Source: CAWDJT01 sp963828705 (GTDB lineage: Bacteria > Desulfobacterota > Syntrophobacteria > Syntrophobacterales > Syntrophobacteraceae). Taken from it: a stretch of DNA of 64,000 bases. The DNA is taken from positions 1-64,000 of the forward strand of contig CAWHGA010000055.1 in the NCBI GenBank assembly GCA_963828705.1, in the 5' to 3' direction. Shown one piece after another: positions 37,120-46,978 of this stretch (position 1 is the stretch's first letter; every line of letters starts with the position of its first letter). The position numbers were made by a program, and so were the translations under genes. A model generated the notes under the pieces. It was not told where the DNA came from. It made no database searches and saw nothing but the letters and a program-made list of their open reading frames with translations.

Positions 37120-37138
37120 GCAACACTCCTTTCTCCAA

Positions 37139-37624
37139 TTACCAGTCCTTGACTTCGCCTGCGGCAAGCTTCTTCTGATACTCCTCCCAGACCTCGGGCG
37201 TCAGTTTCTGAATATCCCAGTTGAAACCGAAGCTCCCGGCCAAACCGGCGGACGGTGGTTGCGGACGCCATCCGCGCACCGGTCGACCGCGGATGCTGAA
37301 CTTGACCATGTCGGCGACACCCAGCAGTTTGGATCTGGGCATGCACTCGTAAGGTCTGGTCCGGCCCTCGACGCCGGGTCGGTAGTTGGAGTAGCCGTCA
37401 TAGGGCTTGTCCGCATACAGGGGCATGATGTCCGGCTTCTCACCGGGTTTTTCCACCGGCCCCCGGTACATAAAGCCCTGAATCATGTGGATGTAGTAAA
37501 CCGTGCCGCACTCGGCACAGTTGATCTTCCCTTCCCAGTTCCAGAAACAGTAGGGGTCCAGGTAGTTGATGGTGTCACATGGCTTCCCGGCCACTTCTTT
37601 TTTGCACCAGATGATATCACACAC
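37139..37624 (-). CDS. Cys-containing hypothetical protein of the CoA-transferase operon
   Basis: 161 residues from a GTG start behind AAAGGAGGTGG (MCDIIWCKKEVAGKPCDTIN). N-terminal cysteines (CDIIWC, KPCD, YCFW, CAEC) could bind a metal, with the pair CAECGTVYYIHM resembling a zinc knuckle. The C-terminal half (GFNWDIQKLTPEVWEEYQKK) is hydrophilic. It starts 15 nt after the second CoA-transferase gene. Function unknown; operon position suggests an accessory to acyl-CoA chemistry. Confidence 0.68.
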   Translation of the reverse strand: MCDIIWCKKEVAGKPCDTINYLDPYCFWNWEGKINCAECGTVYYIHMIQGFMYRGPVEKPGEKPDIMPLYADKPYDGYSNYRPGVEGRTRPYECMPRSKLLGVADMVKFSIRGRPVRGWRPQPPSAGLAGSFGFNWDIQKLTPEVWEEYQKKLAAGEVKDW

Positions 37625-37639
37625 TGTACCACCTCCTTT

Positions 37640-39057
37640 TTAGATCCAGGCCTTGTCATACCACTCTTTGATCTTGGTCAGCGGAACGCCGAGCATATCA
37701 CGGTAGATCTTCTTGTTGTCGGCACCCACCGGACGCCAGTGCCAGTTGGTCCTTCGCGGGGTTTTTTCCATGTGTCCGCAGCTGTAACCGGAATGCAGCA
37801 CCATATCGCCGAACAGCGGATCGTCGATCCAGCGGACCGTGCCTCTCTCGCGGTAGTGCGGGCTCTCGTAGACCTCGCGGTCGTTTCGAACCGGTTCGGC
37901 CAGAAGACCGGCATCCTGCAGGATCTTGGCGACCTGGGAGCGGGACTTGTCCGCGGCCCATTTTTCCAGAGCGGTGTAAATCTCCACCTGGGCTTCGCCT
38001 TCGACCCGGTCCTTGTGAGCCTTGTACTTGTCGTAAAGGTTGTTCATGCCGGTGATGGCGCACAGCTCCTTGAAGTCGGCATCCTGGAAGGCGCTGACCA
38101 TGACATAGCGGGCACAGAACTTGTCCTGCGGGTTGTCGGCATCCGGGAAATCGGATTTGCCGCACAGGATGATGCCGTGCGCTGCCAGTTGGGTGTCCCA
38201 GTTGCCCCAGCGCTGACGGACGATACCGAACTTGCCGTACATGGTGGTGGTATGTCCGAGCATGCGGGTCGGGACCTGCACCTGGGAGAACTCGATCATG
38301 GTGCCCAGCCCGGTCTTGCGGCGATGGTGGATGGCCGCCAGGATGGAGGCAGGTGATCATGTTGCCGGATTGCCAGTCAATGACCCAGTTGGTGCACTTG
38401 GTGGCGTGTCCGCCCATGTACTCGTGCATACCGGTAATGGAGGCGAGCCCGGCGTGGGCCTGGCCCAGGATGTCGTAGGAGCCGCCGAAGATTTTCGGCC
38501 CGTAGCCGAAACCGCCGCCCCAGACATAGATGAACCGGGGGTTGATTTCACTCAGGTAGCGGTAGCTCATCTTCCACTTGTCGAGCGTCCCCGGCCGGTA
38601 CAGCTCGGTCAGCCCGTCGGATTTCTTGACCAACCCGTAAAACTGCTCCACCATCTCCGGGATGTGGTAATCCATGGTCATAAAGTACTTGTTGGGGTTG
38701 GCGTTGGTGAAGCCCAGGCCGGTGCCGGTCATGGGACGGGTGTCGTGGAGCGGATACAGGTAGGCACTCGTTGAACGGGGAGGTGTGCCGCATGGCGTCA
38801 CCCATCCGCGACATCTCGATCTTGATGCATTCAGCCCCCAGTTCAGCCAGGTTGGCCACCGAGTGCGGCGTGAAGATATACATGGTGCAGCTCAGCCAGC
38901 GGATCCCTTTGAGCGCCGTGGGCTTGGTGTGTTCGTTGCCCACATCGAAGGCTTTCTTGCAGTACTCCTCGTAGGGCATCTTCCACTCTTCCATCTCACC
39001 TTTGCTCTTGGGGCCTGGCAGGTCTTCTATGCGTGTTTCTCTTGGGTCTTTTGCCAT
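37640..39057 (-). CDS. Class III CoA transferase, second subunit (frameshifted)
   Basis: The ATG at 39057 overlaps the stop of the partner gene (TAATG) and lies behind GGGGGTGA. Three frames give, in order, LAELGAECIKIEMSRMGDAM (N-terminal), ADLGFTNANPN-like and NPRFIYVWGGGFGYGPKIFG with VIDWQSGNMIT (candidate catalytic Asp), and TMIEFSQVQVPTRMLGHTT through IYRDMLGVPLTKIKEWYDKA. The shifts lie near 38770 and 38350. The restored length is about 470 residues. Two adjacent class III transferases of this size resemble the heteromeric benzylsuccinate CoA-transferase type (BbsE/BbsF). No fumarate-adding enzyme is in the window, so the substrate is unknown. Confidence 0.82.
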
Positions 39058-40540
39058 TAGATCACCCCCTTCTGCTTCATCGCATTCACCGTGGTCTGAG
39101 TCATTCCAGTCCATTTCAGGTAGATTTCGTAGTTGTCAAACCCCACATCTCGGCCCATCCACTTGGTTCGGAACGGCGCACGGACCTGATAGGACCCGGG
39201 CTCGAAGCAATCAGCAGCGGGCCGTAGTCGGTCTCATGCACGTAGATCCACGGACGGTACTTGAAGTGGGGGAACTCGCAGACCTCGTCGATGTACAGAA
39301 GCGGTCCGGCCGCCAGCTGGTACTCGAGCAGTTTGGCTTCGGCCTCGACTCGGTTGGTGTCCCGCAGCCAGCGAGTGGTCAGGGAGTAGGTCTTGATCAG
39401 GGCGTGCAGAGCGTTTCTGGCGCCCATCTCCTTGAGGAACGGGTCTTCGTGAATCAGCCGGCCGAACTGGGTATATTCGCGCTCCAGGCAGAAGCCGATG
39501 TTGTACCAGAGCTTATCGGTTTGGCCGCCGATCATCATGTAGCCGTCTTTACAGGGGTTCCAGGCGTACTGGTTGAGGTTGGGGTCCCAGCCGCCGGATC
39601 GGCCCTTGATGCTGGCATTGAAACCGTACCAGGTGATATCGAAGTCGATGATATCCATCAAGGCTTCGGCGCCGGTAACCTCGACCATCTGGCCGGTGCC
39701 GCCGAGCTCGTCTCTCCAGTAAAGGGCCGCCAGGGCGTTGAGGAATCCCTGGGTACCGGCGACGTAGTCGGCAATCCAGAAACCCGAGCGGGTCGGGTCG
39801 CCACCCTTGCCGCGGGGGAGCAGGTCCTGGGCCAGACCGGTGTTGTGGATCCAGGAGTTGGCAGCACTGGCAAAGGGCTCCAGCATCCACTGACCGAACT
39901 TGGATTGCTTGTCCTTCCAGGGGCCCCACTGGCCGAGCATGCCGATCCAGACATAGACCATTCTGGGGTTGGCTTCCTTGAGCTGCCGGTAGCCGATGCC
40001 CAGCCCATCCATGTAGCCGGGAGGCATGCCGTCGATCAAGACGTCGACGTTCTGGGCCATTTTCTTGAAAATTTCCCGGCCGTCCTCGGTCTCGACATCC
40101 AGGGTCACGCAGTGGGTATTGACGGTCTCGTTGACAAACTCCATGCCGCATTTTTCGCCGCTCTCCGTGTTCTGCAGCATGTACTCTTCGCGACCGAACG
40201 GGGTCAGCTTCCGCAAGGGATCGCCGCCAGGCGGTTCGATGGAAACGACCTCGGCCCCGGCTTCGCCGAAGGAAGAGGCGCAGAACTTGTGGCCCAGCCG
40301 CCACAGGCCGATATCCAGCACCCTGAGTCCTTCCAGCGCCTCGTCTTTCCCGTATCTTTTTTCGAACTTGAAGTTGTCCTCAGCCCAATCACAGAACTCC
40401 AGCGCCTTCCTTCGTTCGTAAATCGGTTTTACCTGCTCGTAGGAAGGCGGCGGGGTGACCGGGAAGGGCCTGACATCCAGATCCATCAGACCTATGGTGT
40501 CAGCCCGGCTGTTGATTTCGATATCTCGCTTTTCTGGCAT
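39057..40540 (-). CDS. Class III CoA transferase, first subunit (frameshifted near the C-terminus)
   Basis: The ATG at 40540 follows GGAGGT. An N-terminal extension of ~65 residues precedes the family fold (LRVLDIGLWRLGHKFCASSF, AEVVSIEPPGGDPLRKL, TLDVETEDGREIFKKMAQ). The catalytic aspartate is in GFWIADYVAGTQGFLNALAA. The frame slips near 39212; in the corrected frame the product ends VNAMKQKGVI with a TAA overlapping the next start. Restored length is about 494 residues. It forms a probable heteromer with the downstream paralogue. The operon context of small Cys-rich proteins is unusual for this family. Confidence 0.86.
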
Positions 40541-41184
40541 ATCTTACCTCCACTAGTTAGATCCAAACTCAAGTATTGATCCAGAGCCATTCTCGGTTTT
40601 AGAGGAACGGCAATGATCCTCTCCAACTGGCGCTTCTCACCTCCTTTCTAGTCAAATGTCGGCCTGGATCGGCGTCGAGGTAAAACGACCCTTTTGCACA
40701 TAACAGATTACAGGCCTCCCCCTTGGTCGATGCAAGCCAAAAGATGGACACATGTTTATGTGGATCTGTACTACCTAAAGTAAGGGAATTTGAGAATTCT
40801 CAAGCTACCAGCGATTCGTTAGCATTATGTAGCACTGAGCAAGAACCCGAAATGAGCAAATACAACGCGCAGAAGGAATAATTCTTCGCAATGAGCGCAA
40901 GGAGGTTGGCACGCGCACGGTAGGTTGCTCCAAATTACTCGACATCGTTTCTATGTCAAGGGAAAAGGGACATTGTGAGTTTTTTCCTATTGGCTCGGTT
41001 GCCGACTTTGCTGGATTCTTGCCAGTGCTTCTAACAAAAGTGTTTTGTTATTAGCAGGTTAAGGTGCTTGCGGTATTTCTCAAACTGGTGGCGCACTGAT
41101 GTTTCCCGCATGCTCCTAGCGGGAATCCAGTCCTGCCTACTGGGGATTTAACCCCTGGCCCGCTAAAAGCAGGGGGGTGACGGG
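40541..41184. other. Intergenic region upstream of the CoA-transferase operon
   Basis: It holds the presumed promoter of the minus-strand operon. A strong ribosome-site-like AAAGGAGGTGAG lies at about 40637-40648 on the minus strand with no long frame after it, only a possible 43-codon TTG-started peptide overlapping the transferase start. A REP-like palindrome is at 41101-41130. Nothing else recognised. Confidence 0.5.
41101..41130. repeat. REP-like palindrome
   Basis: TTTCCCGC, an 11-nt spacer, then GCGGGAATCCAG: the same family as at 11981 and 12161. The following 41131-41701 stretch has only low-quality overlapping frames on both strands and no gene I would defend. Confidence 0.5.
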
Positions 41185-41701
41185 TTGGTGGCTTTCATGA
41201 AAGAGCCGGAGCAGCTCAGTAGACGGCTGTTCTGCCAACACTTATTGAGATGTACGCTTGCCGCCCTTAGCACCCAGCTGTCGGAAGAGAACCGTCAGGC
41301 CTCCCGGATCGTCGGAGGGATCGGCAGGCTGACTCCCTGGGACTCTTTTCCACAGGTTTCCACAAACTGGATGCGAATCGCAAAGCCTTCAATGGCTGGT
41401 TTTCTTCAGGGCCTGGAGGTCTCCCTTGACACCAGGCCATTCCAAGCAATGGCCACAGGCATCCAGCCTTCGGCAGAGTTCTTTGCTGACGACCAGGGCA
41501 AGGAAACTCCAGGAGGGATGATCGCGGGGTTTCGTTATCACAGATGGAGAACGGCTCGGTGCGGCTCTATTGAAACAACGAAACCACTCCTTGCCAGGGG
41601 CGACCGGTCGCTCGCCCCTGCGGTAATACAGGCAACACCTCGCGGAGGTCGCTCGAAAAGAGCCGCACCCAAACCGAATCGGGTGGGACACTTGGCCATG
41701 T

Positions 41702-42853
41702 TTAGACAAGGGCTTGTGGCTCTGATGCCGCCAGAGGTTTACGGTGCTCGATGTCATCCAATAACTGCAGACACTTGTGAGCATCGCTGTAATCCAAATT
41801 CGTGCTCACGGCCTTATTGTAGTCCTGTCGCGCCTCATCGTAACGACCAAGCCGGTGTCTGGCCATGCCTCGATTGCAGTAGGCTTCACAGAAATATGGA
41901 TTGAGCCGGATGGCCTCAGAGTAGTCTTCGATCGCTCCCTCGATATCCTCATCCCGGAATCTCATGTTTCCTCTGTTGTTGCAGGCATTGGCATACTCAG
42001 GATTGATCAAAATGGCCTTGTGATAATCTGCTTTGGCAGTCACGAGGTCGCCATTTTTTTCATTCATCAAGCCACGGCTGTTGAGTACGTTAGCAGTGAG
42101 TGTCAGCAGAGGGAATTCGCGAAATTCTTCACAGTTACGGCAATCAAAACCTTGTGGATCGGTATGGTCAATGTCGATGGATTGCTGTCCAACTCTGAGT
42201 CTACTGAGCAGATGATTCAAGTCCACCAACACAGACAAATCTAGACCTGCCCGCAAACCGAGTACAGAATACAAAGATGTAAGACCGACGCATGTTCCAA
42301 CTAGACAGTTGACATCAGAGTTAAGCTGAGCATCAACTACATCAGTAAGAAGGAAGTGTTCGCCAAATCGTTTTGGCTTGCTATTCCAAAGATAATCGAA
42401 TAGTGATTTCGCGATCGACCGGTGTAAGTATAATGGTGGTTTTAACTGGTCAGAAAGAGTCTTATTGTCACATTTGCTCAGGAAGAGATCAAAAATAATG
42501 CCAATTCTATGTTGATAGGACCGAATCGCTTTATCTGTTTTCAGACCCGAGAGAACCAACAATGTCCTTTCGAGCGAAACAGGAGTCCCATCCTTTAGGT
42601 TTCGAAGAATTGTCTCTTCATAATCTAACGTGTGCAAGCCCATATTAGCCCTCATGACCTCGAAAGACGCACAGCCGACAAGTTGTGGATCTCTCCTCCG
42701 TAGGGGTGTGCAACGGTACCATGCCTTGATGAATTGCTCAACCTCGGTCCACCAGCATTGCGTGCCATGATTGCAGGATGGCAAGGAGGATGGGAGGCAT
42801 AAGGCCCTGAGAGTCAAGGCGTGAATCACTCCTGCAGGGGGCTGATTCGGCAT
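41702..42853 (-). CDS. Transglutaminase-like (SirB1-type) protein with TPR repeats
   Basis: The central part reads CLVGTCVGLTSLYSVLGLRA, then DLNHLLSRLR and DIDHTDPQGF: Cys, His and Asp in the order of a SirB1/transglutaminase-like fold. The C-terminal third has TPR units (KADYHKAILINPEYANACNN, DYSEAIRLNPYFCEAYCNRG, ARQDYNKAVSTNLDYSDAHK). SirB1-like proteins have this domain order. The N-terminal ~65 residues to 42853 look atypical; translation may begin nearer MRANMGLHTLDYEETI (about 42650). No signal peptide. Role unknown. Confidence 0.7.
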   Translation of the reverse strand: MPNQPPAGVIHALTLRALCLPSSLPSCNHGTQCWWTEVEQFIKAWYRCTPLRRRDPQLVGCASFEVMRANMGLHTLDYEETILRNLKDGTPVSLERTLLVLSGLKTDKAIRSYQHRIGIIFDLFLSKCDNKTLSDQLKPPLYLHRSIAKSLFDYLWNSKPKRFGEHFLLTDVVDAQLNSDVNCLVGTCVGLTSLYSVLGLRAGLDLSVLVDLNHLLSRLRVGQQSIDIDHTDPQGFDCRNCEEFREFPLLTLTANVLNSRGLMNEKNGDLVTAKADYHKAILINPEYANACNNRGNMRFRDEDIEGAIEDYSEAIRLNPYFCEAYCNRGMARHRLGRYDEARQDYNKAVSTNLDYSDAHKCLQLLDDIEHRKPLAASEPQALV

Positions 42854-43264
42854 TCTTTTTGCTCATCTTGAGTTCAACCACAAGTGCCGGCACCGATTGG
42901 TGCGCTGAGAAAGCCGGCCCTGTCCGTGATGGAACAGAACGCCGCACAAACTCCCGCATCTGTGGCCGGGCCTAGGAGTTGGCAGGCGGCAAGCTTGAGC
43001 GGCGGACAAGGACTGGGATTTCCTTGGGGACTGCGAAGGTGATGCAGTTCTTTCGCGGATATGAGTTATACTGGTGATGATGAGAAAGGGACTTTCTCTC
43101 GCAAAGCCGCAAAGAGCGCAACACGATATTTTTTTAAAATGTTGGGAGGTTGGCGTCTTCGCGTGATAGAGAAGAGAAGGCAGCTATCAGTTTTTCTCAA
43201 GCGGCGGGTGATGGTCATCCTTGGTTGCAACGAGAATCTCCAGATACCCGGAAAGGTATGAGGC

Positions 43265-45058
43265 ATGTACAAGGTAGCATATGAAAACGATGACATGGTT
43301 ATTCGGTTCGAGAAAGACCTGGTAGACAATGAGACACTGTCAAAATTCCTGGGTCACATCAACCTCCAATCCATGCTTAAGAAGAGCAAGGTTACCGATG
43401 CCACGGAAAAAATGAGATCCAAGAGCCGTCTGACCAATTTCCCCACCGGCGTTGCGTTGCTTCGGGACCCAGCGCTCAACAAAGGGACAGCATTCACCGA
43501 AGAGGAACGGGAGGCTCTGGGGCTGAGTGGTCTTCTGCCACCTCGAGTCCATTCCATAGATGAACAGGTCCAGCGCGTTCTATGGAATCTCCACAAAAAG
43601 CCTACGGATATGGAAAGATACATTTTTCTCATCAGCCTTCAGGATCGCAACAGGACGCTATTTTATCGGGTGCTCTTGGACAACATCGAGGATCTGATGC
43701 CCATCGTCTACACCCCAACGGTGGGACAGGCTTGCCTGGAGTATGGGCACATCTTTCGCAGACCGCGCGGCATCTACATTACGGCCAGGGATAAAGGCCG
43801 AGTAGCCGAATTGCTGGGCAACTGGCCCTATAAAGACATCCGCATCATTGTGGTAACCGATGGCGAGCGCATCCTCGGTCTTGGCGACCTTGGTGCGGAC
43901 GGTATGGGCATCCCCGTGGGCAAGCTTTCCCTCTACTCAGCTTGTGCGGGAATTCACCCGTCATTGACTCTACCCATAACTCTCGACCTGGGGACAGACA
44001 ACGCAACGCTGCTCAAAGACCCACTCTATATTGGGCTTAGACATCCACGCTTGCGCGGAGAGCCATACGACGAACTGGTCGAGGAATTCGTACTGGCCGT
44101 GCAGCAGGTCTTCCCCGGTGCCCTTATCCAGTTTGAAGATTTTGCCAATAAGAATGCGTTTCGCCTGCTGCAGAAATATCGCGACGAGGTTTGCTGTTTC
44201 AATGACGATATCCAGGGGACGGCATCAGTAACCGTGGCAGGGATTTTCTCTGCCCTGCGCATCACCGGCCGGCAGCTCAAAGACCAGAAGTTTCTGTTTC
44301 TTGGGGCTGGTGAAGCAGGGATTGGCACCGGCGATCTGGCAGTCTCCGCGATGATGGAGGACGGATTGTCTCTGGAGGAAGCCCGCCAGCGCTGTTGGTT
44401 TGTGGATTCCAAGGGATTGGTGGTAAAGAGCCGCACTGACCTCACCGGGCATAAACTCGACTACGCCCATGATCACGAGTACATTCCTGATTTCTTGTCT
44501 GCCGTTGAAGCTTTGAAACCCACTGCGATCATTGGGGTTTCCGGCCAGCCCAGGAGGTTCACGCAAGAAGTGCTGGAAGCTGTGGCCAGGATCAACGAAC
44601 GGCCTATCGTGTTTTCGCTCTCAAACCCCACCTCCAAGTCGGAATGCACTGCGGAAGAAGCTTATACCTGGACCGAGGGGCGCGCCATTTTTGCCAGCGG
44701 CAGCCCCTTTGATCAGGTCACGGTCCATGGGAAGAAATTTGTGCCGGCCCAGGGCAATAACGTTTACATCTTCCCCGGTGTGGGAATGGGTGTCATGGCG
44801 AGTTGGGCCACACGTGTCACGGATGAAATGTTTCTGGTGGCGGCGCGCATCGTGGCACAGGAAGTTTCGGAGACAGATTTGCGGATAGGACGAATTTATC
44901 CGCCTTTACCCAGAATCAGAGAGGTTTCTGCGACCATTGCAGTTGCAGTGGCAGAGGTGGCCTACGAACGCGGTTTTGCCACAAAGGCAAAGCCTGATGA
45001 TCTTCCCGGATACATTGAGACCCTGATGTATGAGCCGGATTACCAGAGTTACGTTTAG
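43265..45058 (+). CDS. maeA: NAD-dependent malic enzyme with an antitoxin-like N-terminal extension
   Basis: Oxidative decarboxylation of malate to pyruvate. Residues ~60-597 match MaeA/SfcA-type malic enzymes: LLRDPALNKGTAFTEEEREA, the tyrosine motif PIVYTPTVGQACLEYG, GLGDLGADGMGIPVGKL, metal-site QFEDFANKNAF with CCFNDDIQGTASV, and the nucleotide loop FLGAGEAGIGTGDL. Residues 1-48 (MYKVAYENDDMVIRFEKDLV, then DNETLSKFLGHINLQSM) are not malic enzyme; they resemble small antitoxin-like proteins of toxin-antitoxin pairs. A ribosome site (GGAAAGG) supports the start at 43265. An internal start near 43412 could give a plain enzyme. Confidence 0.92.
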   Translation: MYKVAYENDDMVIRFEKDLVDNETLSKFLGHINLQSMLKKSKVTDATEKMRSKSRLTNFPTGVALLRDPALNKGTAFTEEEREALGLSGLLPPRVHSIDEQVQRVLWNLHKKPTDMERYIFLISLQDRNRTLFYRVLLDNIEDLMPIVYTPTVGQACLEYGHIFRRPRGIYITARDKGRVAELLGNWPYKDIRIIVVTDGERILGLGDLGADGMGIPVGKLSLYSACAGIHPSLTLPITLDLGTDNATLLKDPLYIGLRHPRLRGEPYDELVEEFVLAVQQVFPGALIQFEDFANKNAFRLLQKYRDEVCCFNDDIQGTASVTVAGIFSALRITGRQLKDQKFLFLGAGEAGIGTGDLAVSAMMEDGLSLEEARQRCWFVDSKGLVVKSRTDLTGHKLDYAHDHEYIPDFLSAVEALKPTAIIGVSGQPRRFTQEVLEAVARINERPIVFSLSNPTSKSECTAEEAYTWTEGRAIFASGSPFDQVTVHGKKFVPAQGNNVYIFPGVGMGVMASWATRVTDEMFLVAARIVAQEVSETDLRIGRIYPPLPRIREVSATIAVAVAEVAYERGFATKAKPDDLPGYIETLMYEPDYQSYV

Positions 45059-45232
45059 GCTTGGTAAGAAGTTCAAATACTGAGTGCACTGCATCCTTCG
45101 TCATTGCGGCGTGCCCACAAGTACGCCTCATTCCTCAGGATTTGTCGCCTTGATCTGTCGCTTTTACCGATCCATCTGGGTTTTGACTTTGCGAGTTCAT
45201 CACGTCTAGAGACTATCTCAAAACTCGCTTAC

Positions 45233-45382
45233 ACCGTCACCCCGGCGAAAGCTGGGTCCAGAACCCCTGGAAAAACCTCTTATGAAACTTCAACCGGAAG
45301 TGCAAGGTTGGCGTTTAATTCTCGTTCAAACCCCGTCCGATGACGGGACGGCGCCGGGATTCCGACCTACGCCGGAATGACG
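45233..45382. repeat. GTCATTCC-type palindromic repeats, two halves
   Basis: GTCACCCCGGCGAAAGCTGG at 45237 and the opposite half CGCCGGGATTCC...GCCGGAATGACG at 45351-45382. They fill the spacer between convergent malic enzyme and livF genes; the rest of 45059-45552 shows no gene. Confidence 0.55.
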
Positions 45383-45552
45383 ATCAACAACCTTTGGGCC
45401 ATTTTGAGATGGTTTCTCAGTACTTCCTACACATTCTTCCGGCTCACGACAAACCGCAAACAACGCAAAAAACAATACCACGCAAATACTCGTCTGGCTT
45501 GGAGGATTTGCGTGGTACTGAAGGGCTGATACGCAACGATGTCACCCGGGCA

Positions 45553-46257
45553 TCAGATGCCCAGAAAAGCCTGTTTGACCTCTTCGTTTTCCAGCAGCTC
45601 CTTGCCTTTGCCTTCCAGGAGATCCGGCCGTTTTCCAGCACATAGGCGCGGTCACAGATGGCCAGGGTTTGTTTGACGTTTTGTTCCACCATGAGGATGG
45701 TCAGCCCTTCCTTGTGGACGGTTTGCGCCAACTGGAAGATTTCCTGAGTGAGTAGAGGAGAAAGCCCCAGGGAAGGTTCATCAAAAAGGACCATCTTGGG
45801 ACGGGACATGAGGCCACGGGCAATGGCGCACATCTGCTGCTCCCCACCAGACATGGTGCCGGCCAGCTGTTTTCGACGTTCCTGCAGACGGGGGAACAGC
45901 GACAACACCCATTCCAGGGTCTCCTTGCGCTGCGCCTTGGCGGGTCCCCGGAGCGATCCCAGCTCCAGGTTTTCCAACACCGTCATTTCGGGAAAGAGCT
46001 GTCGTCCTTCCGGGACATGGGCAATGCCGATATCGATGATGCGATGGGGCGGTATCTGATCCAGTCTGCTGACCGTCAAAACTGACGGTCCCAGCGGTGG
46101 GCCGGATGAGACTGGAAATGGTTTTCATGATGGTGGTCTTACCAGCCCCATTGGCACCAACCAGGACCACAAACTCGCGGGCGTCCACATGGAAAGACAC
46201 GTCCCACAGGACCTGAATATCTCCATAGCCGGCATCAACGTGTTCGAGGCGGAGCAT
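45553..46257 (-). CDS. livF: Branched-chain amino-acid type ABC transporter ATPase LivF (frameshifted)
   Basis: From MLRLEHVDAGYGDIQVLWDV, Walker A is GANGAGKTTI. After a shift near 46080 come HVPEGRQLFPEMTVLENLEL, signature MSGGEQQMCAIARGL, Walker B MVLFDEPSLGLSP and the switch ILMVEQNVKQTL. A second shift near 45620 restores LEGKGKELLENEEVKQAFLG and the stop at 45553. Length is about 234, normal for LivF. It is the last gene of livKHMGF. The start lies 5 nt past the livG stop. Confidence 0.9.
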
Positions 46258-46261
46258 TTGG

Positions 46262-46976
46262 CTATTCCTTTCCCAGATAGGCTTCGATCACGGCCTGATT
46301 GTTGCCGACTTCCAGCGGGAGTGCCGCGGGCGATTTCCTGACCGTAGTTGATGCAGAGGATACGATCGCACAGATTCATGATGACGTGCATGATGTGTTC
46401 GACGATGATGATGGTGACACCGGAATCGCGGACCTTGCGGATGAGCTTCACCCCTTCCACTTGTTCCTGGGGGGTGAGCCCGGCCATGGTTTCATCCAGC
46501 AGCAGGAGTCTGGGTCCGGTGGCCAGTGCCCGGGCGATTTCCAGACGCTTGCGGTCACCGATGCTGAGCCCGGAAGACAAATGGTCCTTGCGTTTGACCA
46601 GTTCGCAGAACTCCAGCACCTCCATGGCCTTGTCGCGGGCTTCCGACAATGAGCCGGTCCGATTGAAGGCGGAGGTCATCACGTTTTCGAGCACCGTCAT
46701 GCGCCGCAACGGTTTGACGATCTGGAAGGTTCGCCCAACGCCGCGCTTGCAGATCTTCCAGGTGGGTAGTCCGTTGAGCGGTTGCCCCTCAAAGAGGATG
46801 GTTCCCGAGGTGATCGGGTAATAGCCGGTGATCAGATTGAAGACCGTGGTCTTCCCGGAGCCGTTGGGGCCGATCAACCCATAGATCTCCCCTTGTTCCA
46901 CCTGGAAACTCACGTCGTTGACGGCAGTCAACCCACCAAAATGCTTGGTCAAATGGCGTGTTTCAAAGAAGCTCAT
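46262..46976 (-). CDS. livG: Branched-chain amino-acid type ABC transporter ATPase LivG (frameshifted at the end)
   Basis: MSFFETRHLTKHFGGLTAVN, Walker A GPNGSGKTTV, GVGRTFQIVKPLRRMTVLEN, signature-equivalent LSIGDRKRLEIARALA, Walker B LLLDETMAGLTPQE and EHIMHVIMNLCDRILCINYG. A shift near 46320 yields the true tail (VIEAYLGKE). About 238 residues. It pairs with LivF as the cytoplasmic ATPase of the importer. It starts 2 nt beyond the livM stop. Confidence 0.92.
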
Positions 46977-46978
46977 AG

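Noticed and set aside
36600..37624. Small subunits of a glycyl-radical fumarate-adding enzyme
   Set aside because: The cysteine spacing does not match the BssB/BssC pattern I know, and no glycyl-radical large subunit or activase is nearby.
41185..41904. 239-codon plus-strand frame
   Set aside because: No motif, no ribosome site, low-complexity composition, and it overlaps the 3' end of the TPR/transglutaminase-like gene.
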